Part shown: one piece after another, positions 13,301 to 28,400 of the stretch
How positions within the stretch are numbered: the stretch's first letter is position 1
Layout: each line of letters begins with the position of its first letter
Assembly: GCF_036417845.1 (NCBI RefSeq)
Contig: NC_089985.1
Coordinates: forward strand, 26,184,583-26,248,582
Length of the DNA: 64,000 bases
Direction: 5' to 3'
Origin: Apteryx mantelli
Lineage: Eukaryota; Chordata; Aves; Apterygiformes; Apterygidae
Notes under the pieces: model-generated
Told to the model about the DNA's origin: nothing
The model's database searches: none
The model's input: the letters and a program-made list of their open reading frames with translations, nothing else
Position numbers and translations under genes: made by a program

Positions 13301-13447
13301 CTAGGCATCTGATGAGGAAAATACTTCTGATCCCTTTACTAGTCCTAGATCTGTTAATATCTTCTTCTCTATGTCCAGAAACTCCATATAATCCATATTT
13401 TCTTGTTCCTCCATCTGTTCTCTGGATTTTTGTGGAGCAGTCGCTGT
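13301..13447 (-). CDS. DNAI3: DNAI3 terminal coding exon (residues 871-918, stop)
   Basis: Acceptor tttttccttcag, 147 bp including TAG at 13303-13301. It encodes ENMDYMEFLDIEKKILTDLG and ends GSEVFSSSDA; human has MDYESYLELEKTVLINLG here. A 3' UTR follows on the - strand. Confidence 0.95.
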   Translation of the reverse strand, partial: TATAPQKSREQMEEQENMDYMEFLDIEKKILTDLGLVKGSEVFSSSDA

Positions 13448-16400
13448 CTGAAGGAAAAACACAAATCAGCCAATAATTCATTGTTCAGCTTTGAAACATT
13501 GCTTTTCAGTAGATAGTATCAGTGCTATCAGAAATGACTGGAGAAACAGGTATCCTCTAGGGCTACATTAATTGAATTGCCATTTCCTTGGTTAGCTGCT
13601 ATTATTAAACAATTCATCAACAAATGGATGGGCAAAATCCTTACGTGAATAAGAGTGAAAGGCTGGAATCCCTCCTGCCTTTCAGGAGGAATGTTTTTTA
13701 AGAAGGTTACCAGAATGTTAACTTTTTGAAAGACCAATAAGTAAAAGGAAAAGCAAATTCAGAGTTGTTAAATGTCCATAGACTCTAATGCTCCTGCAGG
13801 AGTTTTGCTTGACTAAGAGCTGAACTGGCATGAACTAGGACCATCTATTCCGTTCCTAAAAACGGTAAGTATGAAATAAAGCACTGCTAAGCTATTCTAA
13901 AAGTGCACATCCTGATTTTTGAAAATATCAAGGGAAATTCTGCATAGCAAAAATAGGTGTATTTTAAGGATCCAAGTAAACAAAAAAGTTTATCTAACTC
14001 CAAATATAACATACTGTTTTCTTCCTCTGTGCCTCCAGCTCCATTTCTATTCTTTCTTTGGCTCGAAACTCTTGCCGTTGTTCATAATACTCTAGATATT
14101 TGACTTCTCTCTCAAAGTAATGAAGTACGCTGGCATGCTATTAATACAAAGACAAACAAGGCTTGTTACAAGTACAAAGACTCAGAATTTTTCCTGATGA
14201 TCCTTACGGTATTATATGTTCATCTCTTTCAGGAATATAGATCTCTATATATATTTTGCCAAATGATTTGCAGCAAAATAATAAGATTATAACAAAAGAT
14301 GTGGATGGAAACCAATTGATTCTTGGATACAAATATGCAAGTGGTTAAATCATTTTTATTACATTGATTCTGAGTAGATCACACCTCAGGAACCTGCACT
14401 GAAATAACTAAACCAGTTTTAGGATAGTGATTTAACCAAATCAGACCAAGAACAGGCAAAATCCTTCCTGACCCATCTTCACACATGAAGAAAACAAGAA
14501 AAAAGAAACATGGTTCAGTATTACTTTGTGCATTTATCTGCGATTCTGTGTATCAGTTTCTGGTTATAATCTACTTACAGGGATAATTGGGGAAAATTTA
14601 TAACTGGGACAGGATGGGAAGAAAATATTAGGATGTAAAAAGAACAGAATAGGTAGCAGGAAAGACTGCCAGACTGGATGAGATGAAGACCCTAACTTGT
14701 CTTTGGGGGGGAGGTGGTGGAGAATGACTGAAAGTGATGTGGAAATGGAGAAATGAAAAATGTTGCTTCCATTTTTTTCAGAGAGTCCTTTTTCTACAGA
14801 TAGTCTTTACTCAAAGAGAATGAACAAGTGGTAATGTTAGTAAGTTTGCAAAATGTACTTTAAATAAGCAAGAGCCAGATCCTAAGATGTACAAATCGCA
14901 TTGTGCCAAATTTATAGAAAAAAATCAAAGAAACCATGGGTCATTTTATTCACATGGCAAAAATGTTGACCTCTTTGCTGTGGATTTCCTGCAGCCAGGT
15001 AGCAGCGCTGGAATTCTGCCAGCTGTCACCCTGGTTTCTTTCAGGAGCCTCCTATCTGAGCTCTGCACAGAGCCAGCTTCGCTGCGGGTGATCTCTGGGG
15101 AACATGGCTCTGGGCCATACTGATCTCAAGTTGATCATCGCCCCTTTGAAGGCAGGTTTTTTCAGGCAGATCTGTTTCTGTTTTGGAGTTTGCAGGATAG
15201 AGAGTCATGGAGATAAGTAGAAACTGTTACCAACCTCGTTGCTGGAAGGGTGACTTAATGTCCAAGAGATTTCTAAAACATGCAGTACTCCAGAATCATC
15301 AGAAACAGCTAAAAAATGATGCTTTGCTGGAAGATATTTAACAACAAAAAACATATAAACAATCTAAATTCCAACAGTAATACACTCCCCCACCTAAACA
15401 TGACATATCTCCATTTTGATAATATATGAGAACTGCTTGCCTTTTAATGCAGACAGTGTAAAGAGCTGTTATTGTGGGGTTTTTTTGATTTTGTTCACTG
15501 CAGCAAAAATAAAGCCTTATTTTCTTAACAAATGAAATTTCCTTTAACTATTAGAAAAGTTTTTACTTTTTCAAACTCAATTACATTTTTTAAACTAAAA
15601 ATAAACATTTTACATTGCTTTTTGCCTTGCTAGTACGTTCAGACTCTGATGTATGCATCTCTGTACACAGTGCAGTGTTACATTTGTGGAAGTATGTACT
15701 TATCTATTATACAATATATAGCATAGTGTAACACTAAGACTAAATTGTGCTTTGCAGAAATGGGCTAGTATATTTTAAAAGCATGGTGGCATAGTAAAGT
15801 ACCTGCACCAATGTACCTGAGGCAATCCAGGGTCTGATACAAGTGATCATTGAGATGGAGATGCTCTGGAACTGAGATGGCTCATGAGTTTTTTCCAGTA
15901 AGTCCCAAATATCTATATTTCCATCTTCTCTGCCAATGAAGAAAACTCCTGGTCTTGTTAAGGACCAGTGTCCCACAGTGTATCTTACTGCTGAGCAGCT
16001 TGACTGAAGGATTGGTCCACTCTTAATTTTTTTTGTTTAAAAAAAAAAAAAGACCCAAAAATCAAACAGTACTCTCTATTCACTACTTCCAACCTCCTGT
16101 CATTTGACAACATTCACAATTTAAATGATCCTATTACTGATTTGGATGCTAGTATTATTTTTGTATCACCTTTTGCAGATTAAGAGGAGAAATGTGGGGG
16201 AGTAAAAAAAAGCTGGTATCTAATTCCCACTCTAAGATAATCTGTCTGTCTGCTGTTAAAATCTGTGGTTTTAAGATTTTGCTAGGTGCAGCTAACCTGG
16301 ATTCTTACATGACAAACTAAAAAAACATCTTTTTATTTCCTCAACTGATGAAAAGACAGCATCCTAAATAAGAGTTCTTCAGACCTGGTTAGCACACACT

Positions 16401-19400
16401 GCCATTATTCTTTGGTTTCTCTGGCACCAGAAATAATTTGTGGAGAAGCCATGGTTTTACAAGGTCGGTATTAGAGAAGGCCACTTCCTACTTTCTGTAA
16501 AAGACAAGTTTACAAAATGCTTTTTTAAAATAGTTTTTCTGATGTGGAAAAAAGCTTTTCTTATCCAATTTATTGCTAAACTCTCAGGCTTTGGGACCAG
16601 CACTTCTGAAAATACAGTCTCTGAGGCTATGATTATCTCTTTTATCTCCACCAATTATGTTTTAAAGTAACTTACTGTAACACCTTCTTTCCAAATGGCA
16701 AAATTCCAGCCTCCAACACTTAGAATGATGTCTTTAAAAAATGGTGATCTCTGAACAGTATGTACGATTCCATCATGGATGGCATGTGTCTGAGAAGGCT
16801 TCTGACCTAACAGAGTGGAAAAGATGGTTGCTTTTAATTAGTGCTTTCAGTGATGGTCTTTACACTGGGAGTTACACAGGGAGAAACAGGAGCGCAGGAT
16901 CCAGCACAGGATTTGAGGATCCCAGCCTCAACATTTTGCTTGTAATATACAGGCTTTGGAATTGCCTCAGGCGTTGTACAAAATTTAGTTACTGTGAAGT
17001 ATGACTTCCATGATTAGTGTCAATAGGCACATAGTGATGTACCTATGATTCCTCCTGTTTTGTCACAGCAGTTGAACTGCATGTTATTTTGAGGGCCTGC
17101 TGCTGAATGCACTGGTGTCATCAGTGGAATACAGTATTATAGCAGATGAGCAAGAGTATTAAAAAGGCAGAGTATTGCTGTAAATACTTTAAAGTTAGTG
17201 ATATTTTAAGGTTTAAACAGGTAAGGTATAAATAAGGTTAAGAAACTTGAACTTACTAATTAGTCTTCCTGAGTCACTATCTCTTTCCATTTTCCAGTCG
17301 GAATAAACAATTTCTCCATCCTGTGATGCCAGAAAATTCAAGTAAATGCTAACGTTAGAGCTTGGTGACATATCTCAAACTTGCTTGTTTTTAAGCTGTG
17401 ACTTTACTTAATTATAACCACTATTAAATATGCTCTGTGTAAATTAAAAGAAAAATTTGCAGCCAACGACTAAAAAAGTAGTAAAATTTTGGGTCACTTT
17501 TTTCAGTTTTACATTGCTAAAACAGCTTTGCTTATCATGATGTATGTAGACAGTCATTCTTGCAGAACTGGGTATTCTATTTACAGCACATACTTTGCCC
17601 CAATATTTGGGCAAAAGGTGGCTGGAAGCAAAAAGGTGGTTGGATGCAAAATGTTTCCACGTGAACTCAAAACTGGGAAAGATTTTGGAATTTTAGATCA
17701 CATTTTTTGTATATGTAGGCAGAGGGCTATGAATAGCTGGGGCTTCCGAAACTAGAAATAAGTTGTGAGAGAAATGGTAGTAAAATAACATTTTCACCTG
17801 ACATTTGGGGAAGTGCTGAAAAAATATTGCTAATCTTACAGGTTCTGGAATAAGAAAGTACTGTTGGGTTTCCAAAGGTAGATAGTTAAGTTCAGTGTAT
17901 TTTGGAAATGTCTTCTAATTCTGCCCTTGAAATAAGCATTCATAGTCTAACAAATACAAGGTTTTATTCTTGTTCTAAATAAGGAGCGAAATGCATTAAA
18001 ATAGGAGTAAAAAAAGGCATGTCCAGAACCATCTTTTTGATTAACACCTGAAGAAAACATGTAAGTCCGTACAATTCTGAAAACTCTGTTATTTAATTGT
18101 TCAGTCTTTCAAATATCTTTGATTAACATTTTACAGTAATCTATTACTCTCACTTACTTCAGTTCCAACAAAAAAGTTGGTGGAGATATTCTCTAGCGCT
18201 CTCAGAATTTTGCCTGAAGGAACACTTATCTCCATATATGGGCTTTCTTTGGCAAGTACTTCTCGTTTGTTCAGAGATTGCACTTTATCTTGGAAAAAGT
18301 ATGGATACAATTATTCATTATAAACTGGAAGTTACATGATCCAACAATTTATCTGTCTTAAAAAGATAGCTCATGGATGAGAGGAATTTCAAGAAGAGAG
18401 ATGAAGACAGACATATATAGAGTGTGTGTATGTGTGTGTATATATATACAGGTAGGTATACAGTGCTGCCTTCAGTGGAGCTTGTGGAAAGAGATTTTAC
18501 AAGTACAAAGAGCTAATGGCAAGTGCCAAGTAAAGCAGCAGCCCTGCAGGTTAACTGTTTCCCCATGAAATCTCCCCCTGTTAATGGAGTGGCAGCAGTG
18601 ACAGCTGTACTGGAAACGCTCAAACAGGCCAGTTCTCTCGGAGCTGCCAGAAGGGCACTTGCTGGCATGGTCTGCAGCCCCTCAGACTCTTGTGCTATCC
18701 GTGTGTCAGCTTCCCGGCTTTACAGAGGGATTAGCAATATGTCACTACCACTGAGGAACATAATGAGAACTGATCCATTATAAAGTGTGAAGCACAAAAT
18801 ACCTCTATCCTAAGCATTACAGAAATACCTTCTATATATACTGTTACTCTGGGAATCTTTTTCTGAAGAGATTATTTTATAGGGACTGAAAAGGAATTAG
18901 TTTCAGGAGTAGAGCCGGGGAGACTTGCATGCACTATTAACTGAAACTTGGCAATGTTACTGTGGATACAGAACTGTTCTTTTCATATTCTGTGTGTGTG
19001 TGTGTGTGTATATACACACACACACACTACTTTGATAAATACCAGTACGAAATATTTTTCCCTAGATGCATTTAGCGATAGAACATTTTGTTGTTTAGCT
19101 TTCATTTTGTATATGCTGAAATATGAGATTATTAAAAACATTCTTTCCCAAGAAGCTGTAATAAAAATATTACCTGGCGTTTTGTAATGATAATGCTGTT
19201 CCCTTAGACTAATTCTGACAGGACTGTAGTCCACACTGGTATCACTCTTGCACAGGTTTATCTGATCAGAACAAAAAGAGCATTTGATAACTCATTTTGT
19301 CAGACCTCGAGGTACAAGACTAAATTACTTTCTGCTGTAATGGAACAGCTCTCTTCAGTCTGCAATGTATTCTTAATATTCCACAAGCAGCTTTTGCCGC

Positions 19401-22400
19401 TTCCTTTGCAGGCACAGAGAGGAAGGCAGGTCTGCGGTATCTCTGTTTTTAACCTTTTCCTTTTAGAATTTCCCCATGTTGCTAACAGAAAACCAGTTCC
19501 AGTGGTCATGCTTTTCCAGATACTGTATCAGCTGCAGCTACTCTGAGCAGAACAGATCAGCAGCCCCCTCCCTTTTTTTTTAACCTAACAGATTATTTTT
19601 AGTACCATTTTTTTTCCACCACAAACAACTATGACCATTTTCATCAGACTTTGCTGTTTTTCGGGTAATTACAATTGACCATGACCACGCTTCGCAGTTT
19701 GGGACCCACTGGAATAGACAGCACAGGGGTTGAAGAGGCTGACAGTAATATACACTACTATTGCAACTACTTTTGCAGCTACTACAGTTTTTAAAAAGCA
19801 TTTGTGTTAAAGGTCTTGTGAGTTAGCTTTGCAAAATATTTTTATTGAAGCTGCAGAGGAACTTTGAAGTCTCTTCCATTTCCTAATCAGAAGAAAATTC
19901 ACAGGAACATGAATCTTGTGGAAAAATTAAAGGGTTGGGAAGCAAAAGAATAAAAATAAAATACTATGGAGTTCTGGCCATACTTAAGTTTGGCTTGGTC
20001 CTTCACTTCTATATTTGTATACAGTACCTTTATGAGAGGTTTCCAGGTGAGATCTAGATGCTTAAAAGTAGCAGGAAAGTCAGGGAGCACATCAATGATT
20101 TTCTCCTCTTTAACTTTATGAGACAAAGGTTGGACAGGAAGTTTGGTGCCTCGAATATCCCAGAATAATATTGAGCTGCATAATACCAAAGTGATTGTGT
20201 AATATTATTCCCCATTTTTTTCAAAGTCAGGTGCAATTTTCAGCACATTTTAAAGTGTTTTTTAACTTTTTGTCTTCAAATTTCATGCAGCAATAGAGAA
20301 AGACTTTGAAAGCAGGCAAACACCAAATATTTAATTTCTTCCTTTGTAGATGATGGCTTATATTTATATCATTCATTTATCATTTCATCAATTTTTAACT
20401 ATACCAAAGCAGCTAAATAGCATTCATTCAGCTTGCTTACGGAAAGTTGCCCACTGTCTGGGCAAAATTCCCTTGCCTGTGACCAGTACAATTCCTTGGG
20501 CTCTCTGCAGTTGGTTATGGAGCTGTTAGGGAGCTGAAATCACTCTCAGACCAGAGCCCAAGAGTGAGTGTTATATGACTCCACTGGGCCCAACTTACTG
20601 TAATAGCAGGCACAGCCTGAGGCAGCCTGGAAATGTAGGAAATGCCATCTTAAACTATTTAATTCAACATCCTGCCTCAGACTGTGGCCAGTACCAGGGG
20701 CTCAGAGAAACGGACTGAAACTGGTAGCAGGTAATCTAGCCAGCCAAATCAGATCTCATTCCTAATTTTTGTATGTGCTAATTTATTTGCTTACATTTAA
20801 GGCAAACAGTCCCACTTGCTTAAATTTGTCATCTTACTGGAGCTTCCAGCCTCCAGATTGTTCCTGTTGCTCTGCTCTGGACATTTGTTCACACAGCTGA
20901 TCTAGACAATGATATATTTTCCTTATAGTTCATTGCTGACATTGCTTTTTCTTTTTTGTCAAGAGCTGCACAGGGACCCATGCTCTTCATGGACAACATT
21001 ACAGTGACTCCCCTGCCTTACTTGGAATGAATACTTTTAATTTGGAGCCCTGATGTGTGAGTAGTTTAAAATTATTTCTTCAGTATGTATTGCTTTCATT
21101 CCATTGCAAATTTATTGACAATTCTATTTACAATCATTCTTTTAACCTACTGAATTCTTTGGAGTTTTCTGTTTCTGATTAAGAAAAATAAATTTGCATC
21201 ATCAAATTTTGCTTTTCCTGTTCTGACTCTCCTCTTGATGCAATTGGTAAATATATTTATGATTCAGATCAGCTATGCAGTCTTGAAGCCATAAGCCTTT
21301 TGTCATCATGAAAACTGAATATTTATTTTTACTTTTTGCATTCTGGCCCCTTACAAGTCTTTCACACAGGACATATTTGCTTGTTAGCTTCATAACTATT
21401 TAGTCTAGAAAAGAGGAGATTTCATACAGAATAACGTCACCAGCTAACTCTCCTAATCTAAAAACAGTTTACAATATTTCTGTGGCCATAAAGTCTTTAA
21501 TAGCTTTTTGTGCAAGAGTCACATAATGAAGGTAAATGTGGTGGTCTGGCTCTCCAGGCCAGGCCAACACCCTTCCTAAGGTGCACCCAGAATATAAACT
21601 CTCATGCACGAAATTGTTCAGCTAATGAACTCCTAACACCATCACTGTAAGGGGCTTAAATGGCCAAGAACTTGATGCGACTGTCTTCAGCATACACGAT
21701 TTCAACTATTCAGGAATAGCTTGGCAGGAATCCAGAAATGTGCTAGTTAAATCAGAGAGTATATGATAGAACATTAGGGGTACAGAAAGAATAAGTTGCA
21801 TTTAAAAAGCTTTTCAAAGGAACTTGGAAGAGGTCTTGTAGAGTATGTACTGTACATACCAGTCAGGAGAGCAGGTTACAAGCTGTACACAAATTTCAGC
21901 TCTGTTTTCAAAAGTAGTGCCCATTCTGTTGACCTAAAAATAACAGTAATAATAATTAAAGGGGAAGATGAAAATGAGAGCTGAAAATTATCCTCAGCTA
22001 AGCAACTACTTCAACACAGATAAAATGGGCTTTTAGAAATTAAGTCACTGTTTCTGCTTGTGTAAAGTTTGAAAATCAGGACTTACTAAATAGTAGATAT
22101 AAAAACAAAGTCAAGGTATTTTACAAATGTACTTCAAGTGAATTGATTTCCACTGTGCCTGCTAACCACCTAAAATTCTAGATCAAGTCAGCAGGATACA
22201 TACTTACTGGCACCACTGCAAATTAGGCCCTTACTAGGTTGCCAGATTTGTAACGTTTTTATCCTGCTTATACTGTAAATCCTTGAGGAATTAATCTCAA
22301 GCAGCTAAGAGTAGTGGGAGTGATACATCTTTGCCAGGTTTATACAGTAGATCAGCTCTCAGAAATTATCATTTGGGATGCTGTTCTCTAGTCCCCACTG

Positions 22401-25400
22401 TAGGGTTGTAGTAGTAATACCTTCAAAAAGTATTGCTAATAATTTAGTTTGTGTATGTAGAGTTCTTCAGGTTTTACAGTAATTATCATTTACCAAGCAG
22501 TCATTACTTTAGATGAAATTTACTGTTTAATTTATTCAGGAAAATAAAGGGAGCATATATCCCCTAAGTGTGGGAGAGAGCAGCTGATGACAGGCTATGC
22601 CCTGATCAAACATAATCTCCATTTATGCAAAACGTTTATTTTTGGCTAAAACTGTATTTATCAACTATACAACAAAGTTTCAGCTACGCTTTTTAGCGCG
22701 AATTCTACTCTGTTTTCACTGATGAGTGCCCAGCTGGAGTCAAAGTGTTATTCTCGCAGCCAGGCCAAGCGGGGTTAGGATCTGCATATAATTTTGCTTA
22801 CTTTTTCACTGTTATGTAATAATAAACTGCTGATATTAGGAACTGTGTCATAAAAACTGCAATGTTGTGAAAAGGCCAACACACATCCCAAATGTGTTTA
22901 TATAGCCAAAAGCATGTCCTAGTACACATTGCTAAATATTGACAAAGTAATTCCTTCATCAGTGTTCTTTATCAAGTACAGTTTTTCTGTTTTTCTTTGG
23001 CAAAAAATAATAATAATAAAAGAGCATTCTGCTATCTAAGACTTTTCTTTGTGTTTTACAACATCTGGTACCATTTAGTATCCATGGGTACCACTGTAAC
23101 ATAATTTAATAATGAACAGTTTTATCAGCTTTCTTTTTGTCATATACGTGCACCCTTTCCCTCACTTTTCTGGTCATATTACTAAGGACTATAATATCTA
23201 TGAAGTCTTTAAAATTTGGTTCCCAAGGCATAAACCTTTCTAAAGATGGTTTGGGTTTTTTTTGAGCTTGACCTGCTTTTCCACTGTCATTATTTTGCAT
23301 TTGATTATTTTTGCATTTTAAATTAATTTGGGCAAATTGAAGCAGTTTGGTAGCAAATGAGCATCTAATACTCTTCTAATAATTTTGGATCCTTTAACTA
23401 TATAGACCCTACATATCATGAAGCTTTAAAAATACGACAGAAAATATCATTTTGGGGTTCATGGCACCTAGGTGAATTAAGGTAATTACTGTAACACCAT
23501 TCTTATTTCTTTGAATTTTTAGTGGCAGACTGGATACCCATAGTTGAAATTCAACATATTTTAGATACAGAAGACTGAGCATAATAATGAAATTATAATT
23601 ATGAGTAAAGCTACAGAAATCTTATACAGTACAATACAGCACAATTGTAAAGCGCAGTAAACAGAACAAGTGGTCTGAAATTATTTAACACTTTAAAATG
23701 CAGTCAGAAGTAATGAGGTCTATTACAAGGAATTTAATCTTTAATATTTTTTCTTGATTTACACTATGATTTTTGAAGTAGTGGGTTAGAAAAACAATGA
23801 AAAAAAATTTTAAACTCACCTCAAAATAATCTGGCAGCCACTGTATATCTGTTATTATTGCTTTATGGCTATATTCTATGGAAGACACAGCACAGTATCT
23901 CGCTAAAGGTGGCTCTGTACCACTCTGCTGAGCTTGTATAAATGATGGCTAGAAATGTTTTAAAAAGAGATATCTTAATGTATTTTCAAAATACAGTAGT
24001 AAACCTGTCAAGGAAGAAAGGTTACTTTTGCATACTGTTAATGCTTCCTCATAAATTTTAGATCAGTCTATAAAACTTTCTAGGGGTCTAATACAGAGCC
24101 CTGTGGAAAAATGGAAAGCTCCGAAATATGGATATGAAGCTCTAAAAATAATTCCAATATGCCTCACAGGTACACATCCACTTACGTTATTACTTCCTCC
24201 TTTGCTCTTAGGTCTCTCTTCTGCTTACCCACTTGATATTCCCTTTCCACTGAAATCCTCTTCTCATCTTCCAAGCTACCTTCTTTCTGTCCATACATTT
24301 CCAGAAACATTTTCAGTATTATTTTTAACACTAAAAGCTACATGTAAAGCTATTAAGCTGGATTATTCAAGTAGAGATGATATTTTGATAATGGGTTTAT
24401 TTCATTAACGCATCAGTCTGCTTATAATCTTATCTATTCTCTCATTGCAAAGATTACCTATTCCTCTATTTTGAGCTGGGATCCTTTCACCTATTTTTAC
24501 CCACTAATTTATATTCTAATTTTCCTTCCCTTCATCCCACACATGTAGTTGTGCGGCTATAGATTTAGAACAGAAGCATTCACCAAATTAACAGCTGTCT
24601 TTTTGATTCCACCAGCACTAGCTTTTGCATTTTGCAGCTTTTCTTCATATTGAGAAATATCCCACAGCACAACCTGCAGTGAGAAATAGGTATCATTATG
24701 AATTATTTCATTCTTTATATTTTTATTATAAATGTATTTTTCAAATATAATTAATTTCTTGAGGAAAAAAATAGGAATTTTGCTTTCTGAACTTATAAGG
24801 TCTTTTAAGGTAGACTCTTCAGTCTGATGAAATCAGTTAAAATGTTACACTTAACCAAACAAAATCAGAGTGTCTGTACAGCTTAACCTATTTATCAGTA
24901 ATACAAAGAATCTCTTTACAGTAATGACTCAACTACAGAGGAATCAGACATAACTTATTAGCAGGACTCAGTACAAGATCAGAGAATTTCCTTAATCTAT
25001 TTCACAATGAAAATACAAAGAAATATACAGTCTTCATCTCTATTTCATAAATGAACCATTAACTGATAGAAACCTTCCTATTCATTGAAATGTCTTAATC
25101 CTATTACCAGAGTTGTTCTGAATTCTTGGGTCTCTAAAACCTTGTGGCACTACAGCTTAACTATTTGTTGAGTACCTTCACCCTTACTTTTGCTACTATG
25201 AGAAAATACAGAAAGCTATATCTAATTTTATTCTTTAAAAGAGAATAAACACCTGGCCATTGATGCAGCCACCTGCAATGATATTTGGATCACTTGGACT
25301 GAACTGAAAGCAGTAAATGTCTTCAGGACACTCCAACATTAACTAGAAAGAAGAAAAACAAAATAGTTGAAAAATACAATCCCACTGATTGTTCTCTTGT

Positions 25401-28400
25401 TATTTGGACACTTGGAATATTTAAAAATCTTGATTAAATACCAGAGGGTGGAGAGGATCAGAGAAACTCCAGAAAAGAATTACTGATTTCTGCAACAATA
25501 ATTTACCAGAAAGATTAACTCGTTCTTCGTAAGAAAGCCTCTCTGTTGCTGACTCTGCTATAATCCCTGATTGTGAGGAGAGAAAAAAATATATTTTTCA
25601 AGAGAAATTTTAAGACACATAAAAAACATGCAAGGCTAAGCTCAATTTTCAACCTGCTATTAATTATTCCATTATAAGTGACTTATGTTTAATGTTTTTC
25701 AATACAGTGCTAAGAACAAGAAAAAAAACATGTATTTATATTTTTCTTTTTACAGATCAACTCTGAGGTCATTATTTTTGTTAGTTAAGATTCAACTATT
25801 TATGAATGAATTGTGAAGCGAAGGATCAGGGTAGAATTGAACTTTTTTGCTACTATTTCTTAATGGTTATAACACTGAACTTGAAATGATGCAACACGGA
25901 ATACAGTCTTGGTTGCCCATCATGAAATCAACTCTTTTTGTAGCTGAAGTTCTGTTTCCCATGGAGGCTGCAATGTTGGCTATTAGTACACTGTGCAGCT
26001 ATTTATCTAGAATTCAGCTGTGCCTTTAAGCATGGCTGTCTAGAGCAGTAACGCATGACAGGGAGCAGAAGGAGACCCTGCGTATGCCTCTGGATGCTCC
26101 CTGGCTCCACTCTGTGGAGCCACATCCCGTTGTGGCCTGCAACACTCCGCGCCAGTATTAGGTGTGCTACAAGGGCCAACTGTGGGGAGAAGAAAGGCGA
26201 GCAGCACCTCCAAACAGAAGGATCTAGCACAGTTGCAGCCCCACTTAAATGGGCCTCATAAGGGAGAAATTTCCCTCTCCTAGAATCTCCAGCTATACGC
26301 TATCACAAGGGACCGCTGGCCCACATTGTTTGGCCTTTTTGAATTCTGCAAAGGATTGGTCTGTATCATTTTTCCCTTCATCGCGAATCAGCAATTTAGA
26401 CAAACATAGTAACTCAGTTTTGATTGGTTTTTTTTTCAACGTGAAGACCAATAACTTCATGAAGGATGCACATTTTATAGCTGTAATATAATACATGTCA
26501 TTCAAATCTCAAATGCATATTTTAATTGCATTACCATAAATGTTTGGGTGCCAGCAAACACAACTAATGGTTCTATCCTTGAGATAGTGCAGATCTGTAA
26601 ATGATTGGTATTCTTTAAGATAAACATCTGACTTGCCACCATAGCTGCTTTCATCTTCTGCTAGGGCTTTCCAGTCATCAAAAAAAACATTCATAATTTC
26701 ATTTTGCTGCAATGCAATCTCCATTCTGTTTTGTGAAAAGAACAGTTAACACTTTCAAGAATCAAAATGTGACTATTCAGTAGTAGAATCATACATATTT
26801 CAATAGGGACAACTTTTTTTTACGCAAAATTATGACCACATTATTAACAAAAGGAAGTATGAATTCATCAGTGATAGATCTCAAATGTAAGGACAACCTT
26901 CCCATTTAAAAAATAAATGTTTTGCTACCCAGTACAACTAATTGTACCAAGTATTTGACTCCACTTTGATTTGGATCAAGTCATTGAAGATTACTATCCA
27001 GTTCTTGTGCAAAAAGTGTTGGTAACTGGGCCTCCTCCCATGACTGAGGGATGCAGGACAGCACTTCTGCTCCTCTGCATGAGCCTCTACTTGAGGGAGC
27101 AAAGTGGCTGAAAGATCAGCTCAGCAGCTTGTTTGAAAAGATGCATCACTATCAACTTTAGGAGTTCTATACCTATTTAAACCAACATTCACATTAATAT
27201 GATATGAATTTCATGTTCATTTTTATAGAAACAAGTATTAAGTTAAATATTAAAATAATAAGCAAGGGAAGGGGGACAAAACAAAAAAGATATATAGAAA
27301 CAAAAGAATTTCAATATTAGACCAGATCAGTGATCCACCCAGGCCAGCTTTCTGTCTCCAGCAGCTTGTTTTTTATATCATTTTAGGTAGCCTTTAATGT
27401 ACATTGGTGCAGTAATTTTACCTTAAAAATACGGATGTAATAAATTCTTTCAGCTTCTCAGATGACAGACTTTCTTCTTTCTCTTCATCTGAGAACTCTC
27501 TAGGAAAATACTGTGTGGCTGCATTTTTTGGATAGGTCCTAACCAATCAGAATAAATTTGAACATGAGTAAATATAGAAAATATTTTTATGAAAAAAATA
27601 TTTTTAAGAAAGAAATTAAAATTAAAAGCTAAGCATATTCAGTTTTTCTAGAACCTCTCTAGAGAAGAGCAAGAGAAGAAAGACGCAGACAGAGCATCCA
27701 GTTCTGCTCTCATAATCAGTTTGCAACTGAATAGCTCCAGAGGAGTTAATTTACATAACTTTAGGTGAGATCAGAAATAGCATGTAGGTTAATAAATAAG
27801 ATAAACTGGTAAATATTTCTCACACTTACCATTTTGTCTGAGTACTGTTTTCTCTTACTTTTGGAACTATTTGTGCACCCACATCTTTTTCAAGCAGTTT
27901 AATGCTGAAAGTTTTGTCTTGATAGGAAGTACATTCAATGTAACTGTCTTTTACACTTGAAGCATTCTTATCAGTAAATGTAATTGGTGCACCGAACTTT
28001 CTGCGTACTCGAGAAATCAAATACTTAATCTGGAAAAATATATATATTTCTGAAATTAGCAGAGGAGAAAGGCCTTGGAAGGTCAATTCTGTAAAATGGC
28101 AGTATTCATATAATTGCAGAACCAGTTCTGTGAATGACTTTTTGTGCTGAGTTTACTAATATTTCTACATTTTGAAATTCTGAAATACTTATATATGTTC
28201 AAATCACCTATATACAGAATAGAAGATATACTTGTATTTCCAGAACAAAGAAGTTGCCTTTTGCGATTACTGCTAGCAGGATAGAGAATTATAAATTCTA
28301 ATATATGCAATATCAAAACTGCATCTTTGTCTAAAGGCTTGATTGATATGAGGATTTATGTAATGCTGAGCTTGGCTCAGCCAAGGGCTGAGGGCTTCCA

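Noticed and set aside
24103-24408. 101-codon + strand ORF antisense in a DNAI3 intron
   Set aside because: Hydrophobic Leu/Pro/Ser-rich composition from a pyrimidine-rich strand; no domain and no exon signals.
25490-25506. 17-bp GTAAAT...TTGCAG pseudo-intron inside a DNAI3 exon
   Set aside because: Far too short to splice, and reading through gives the conserved GKLLLQ-x-S-x-ILFWSF sequence in frame.
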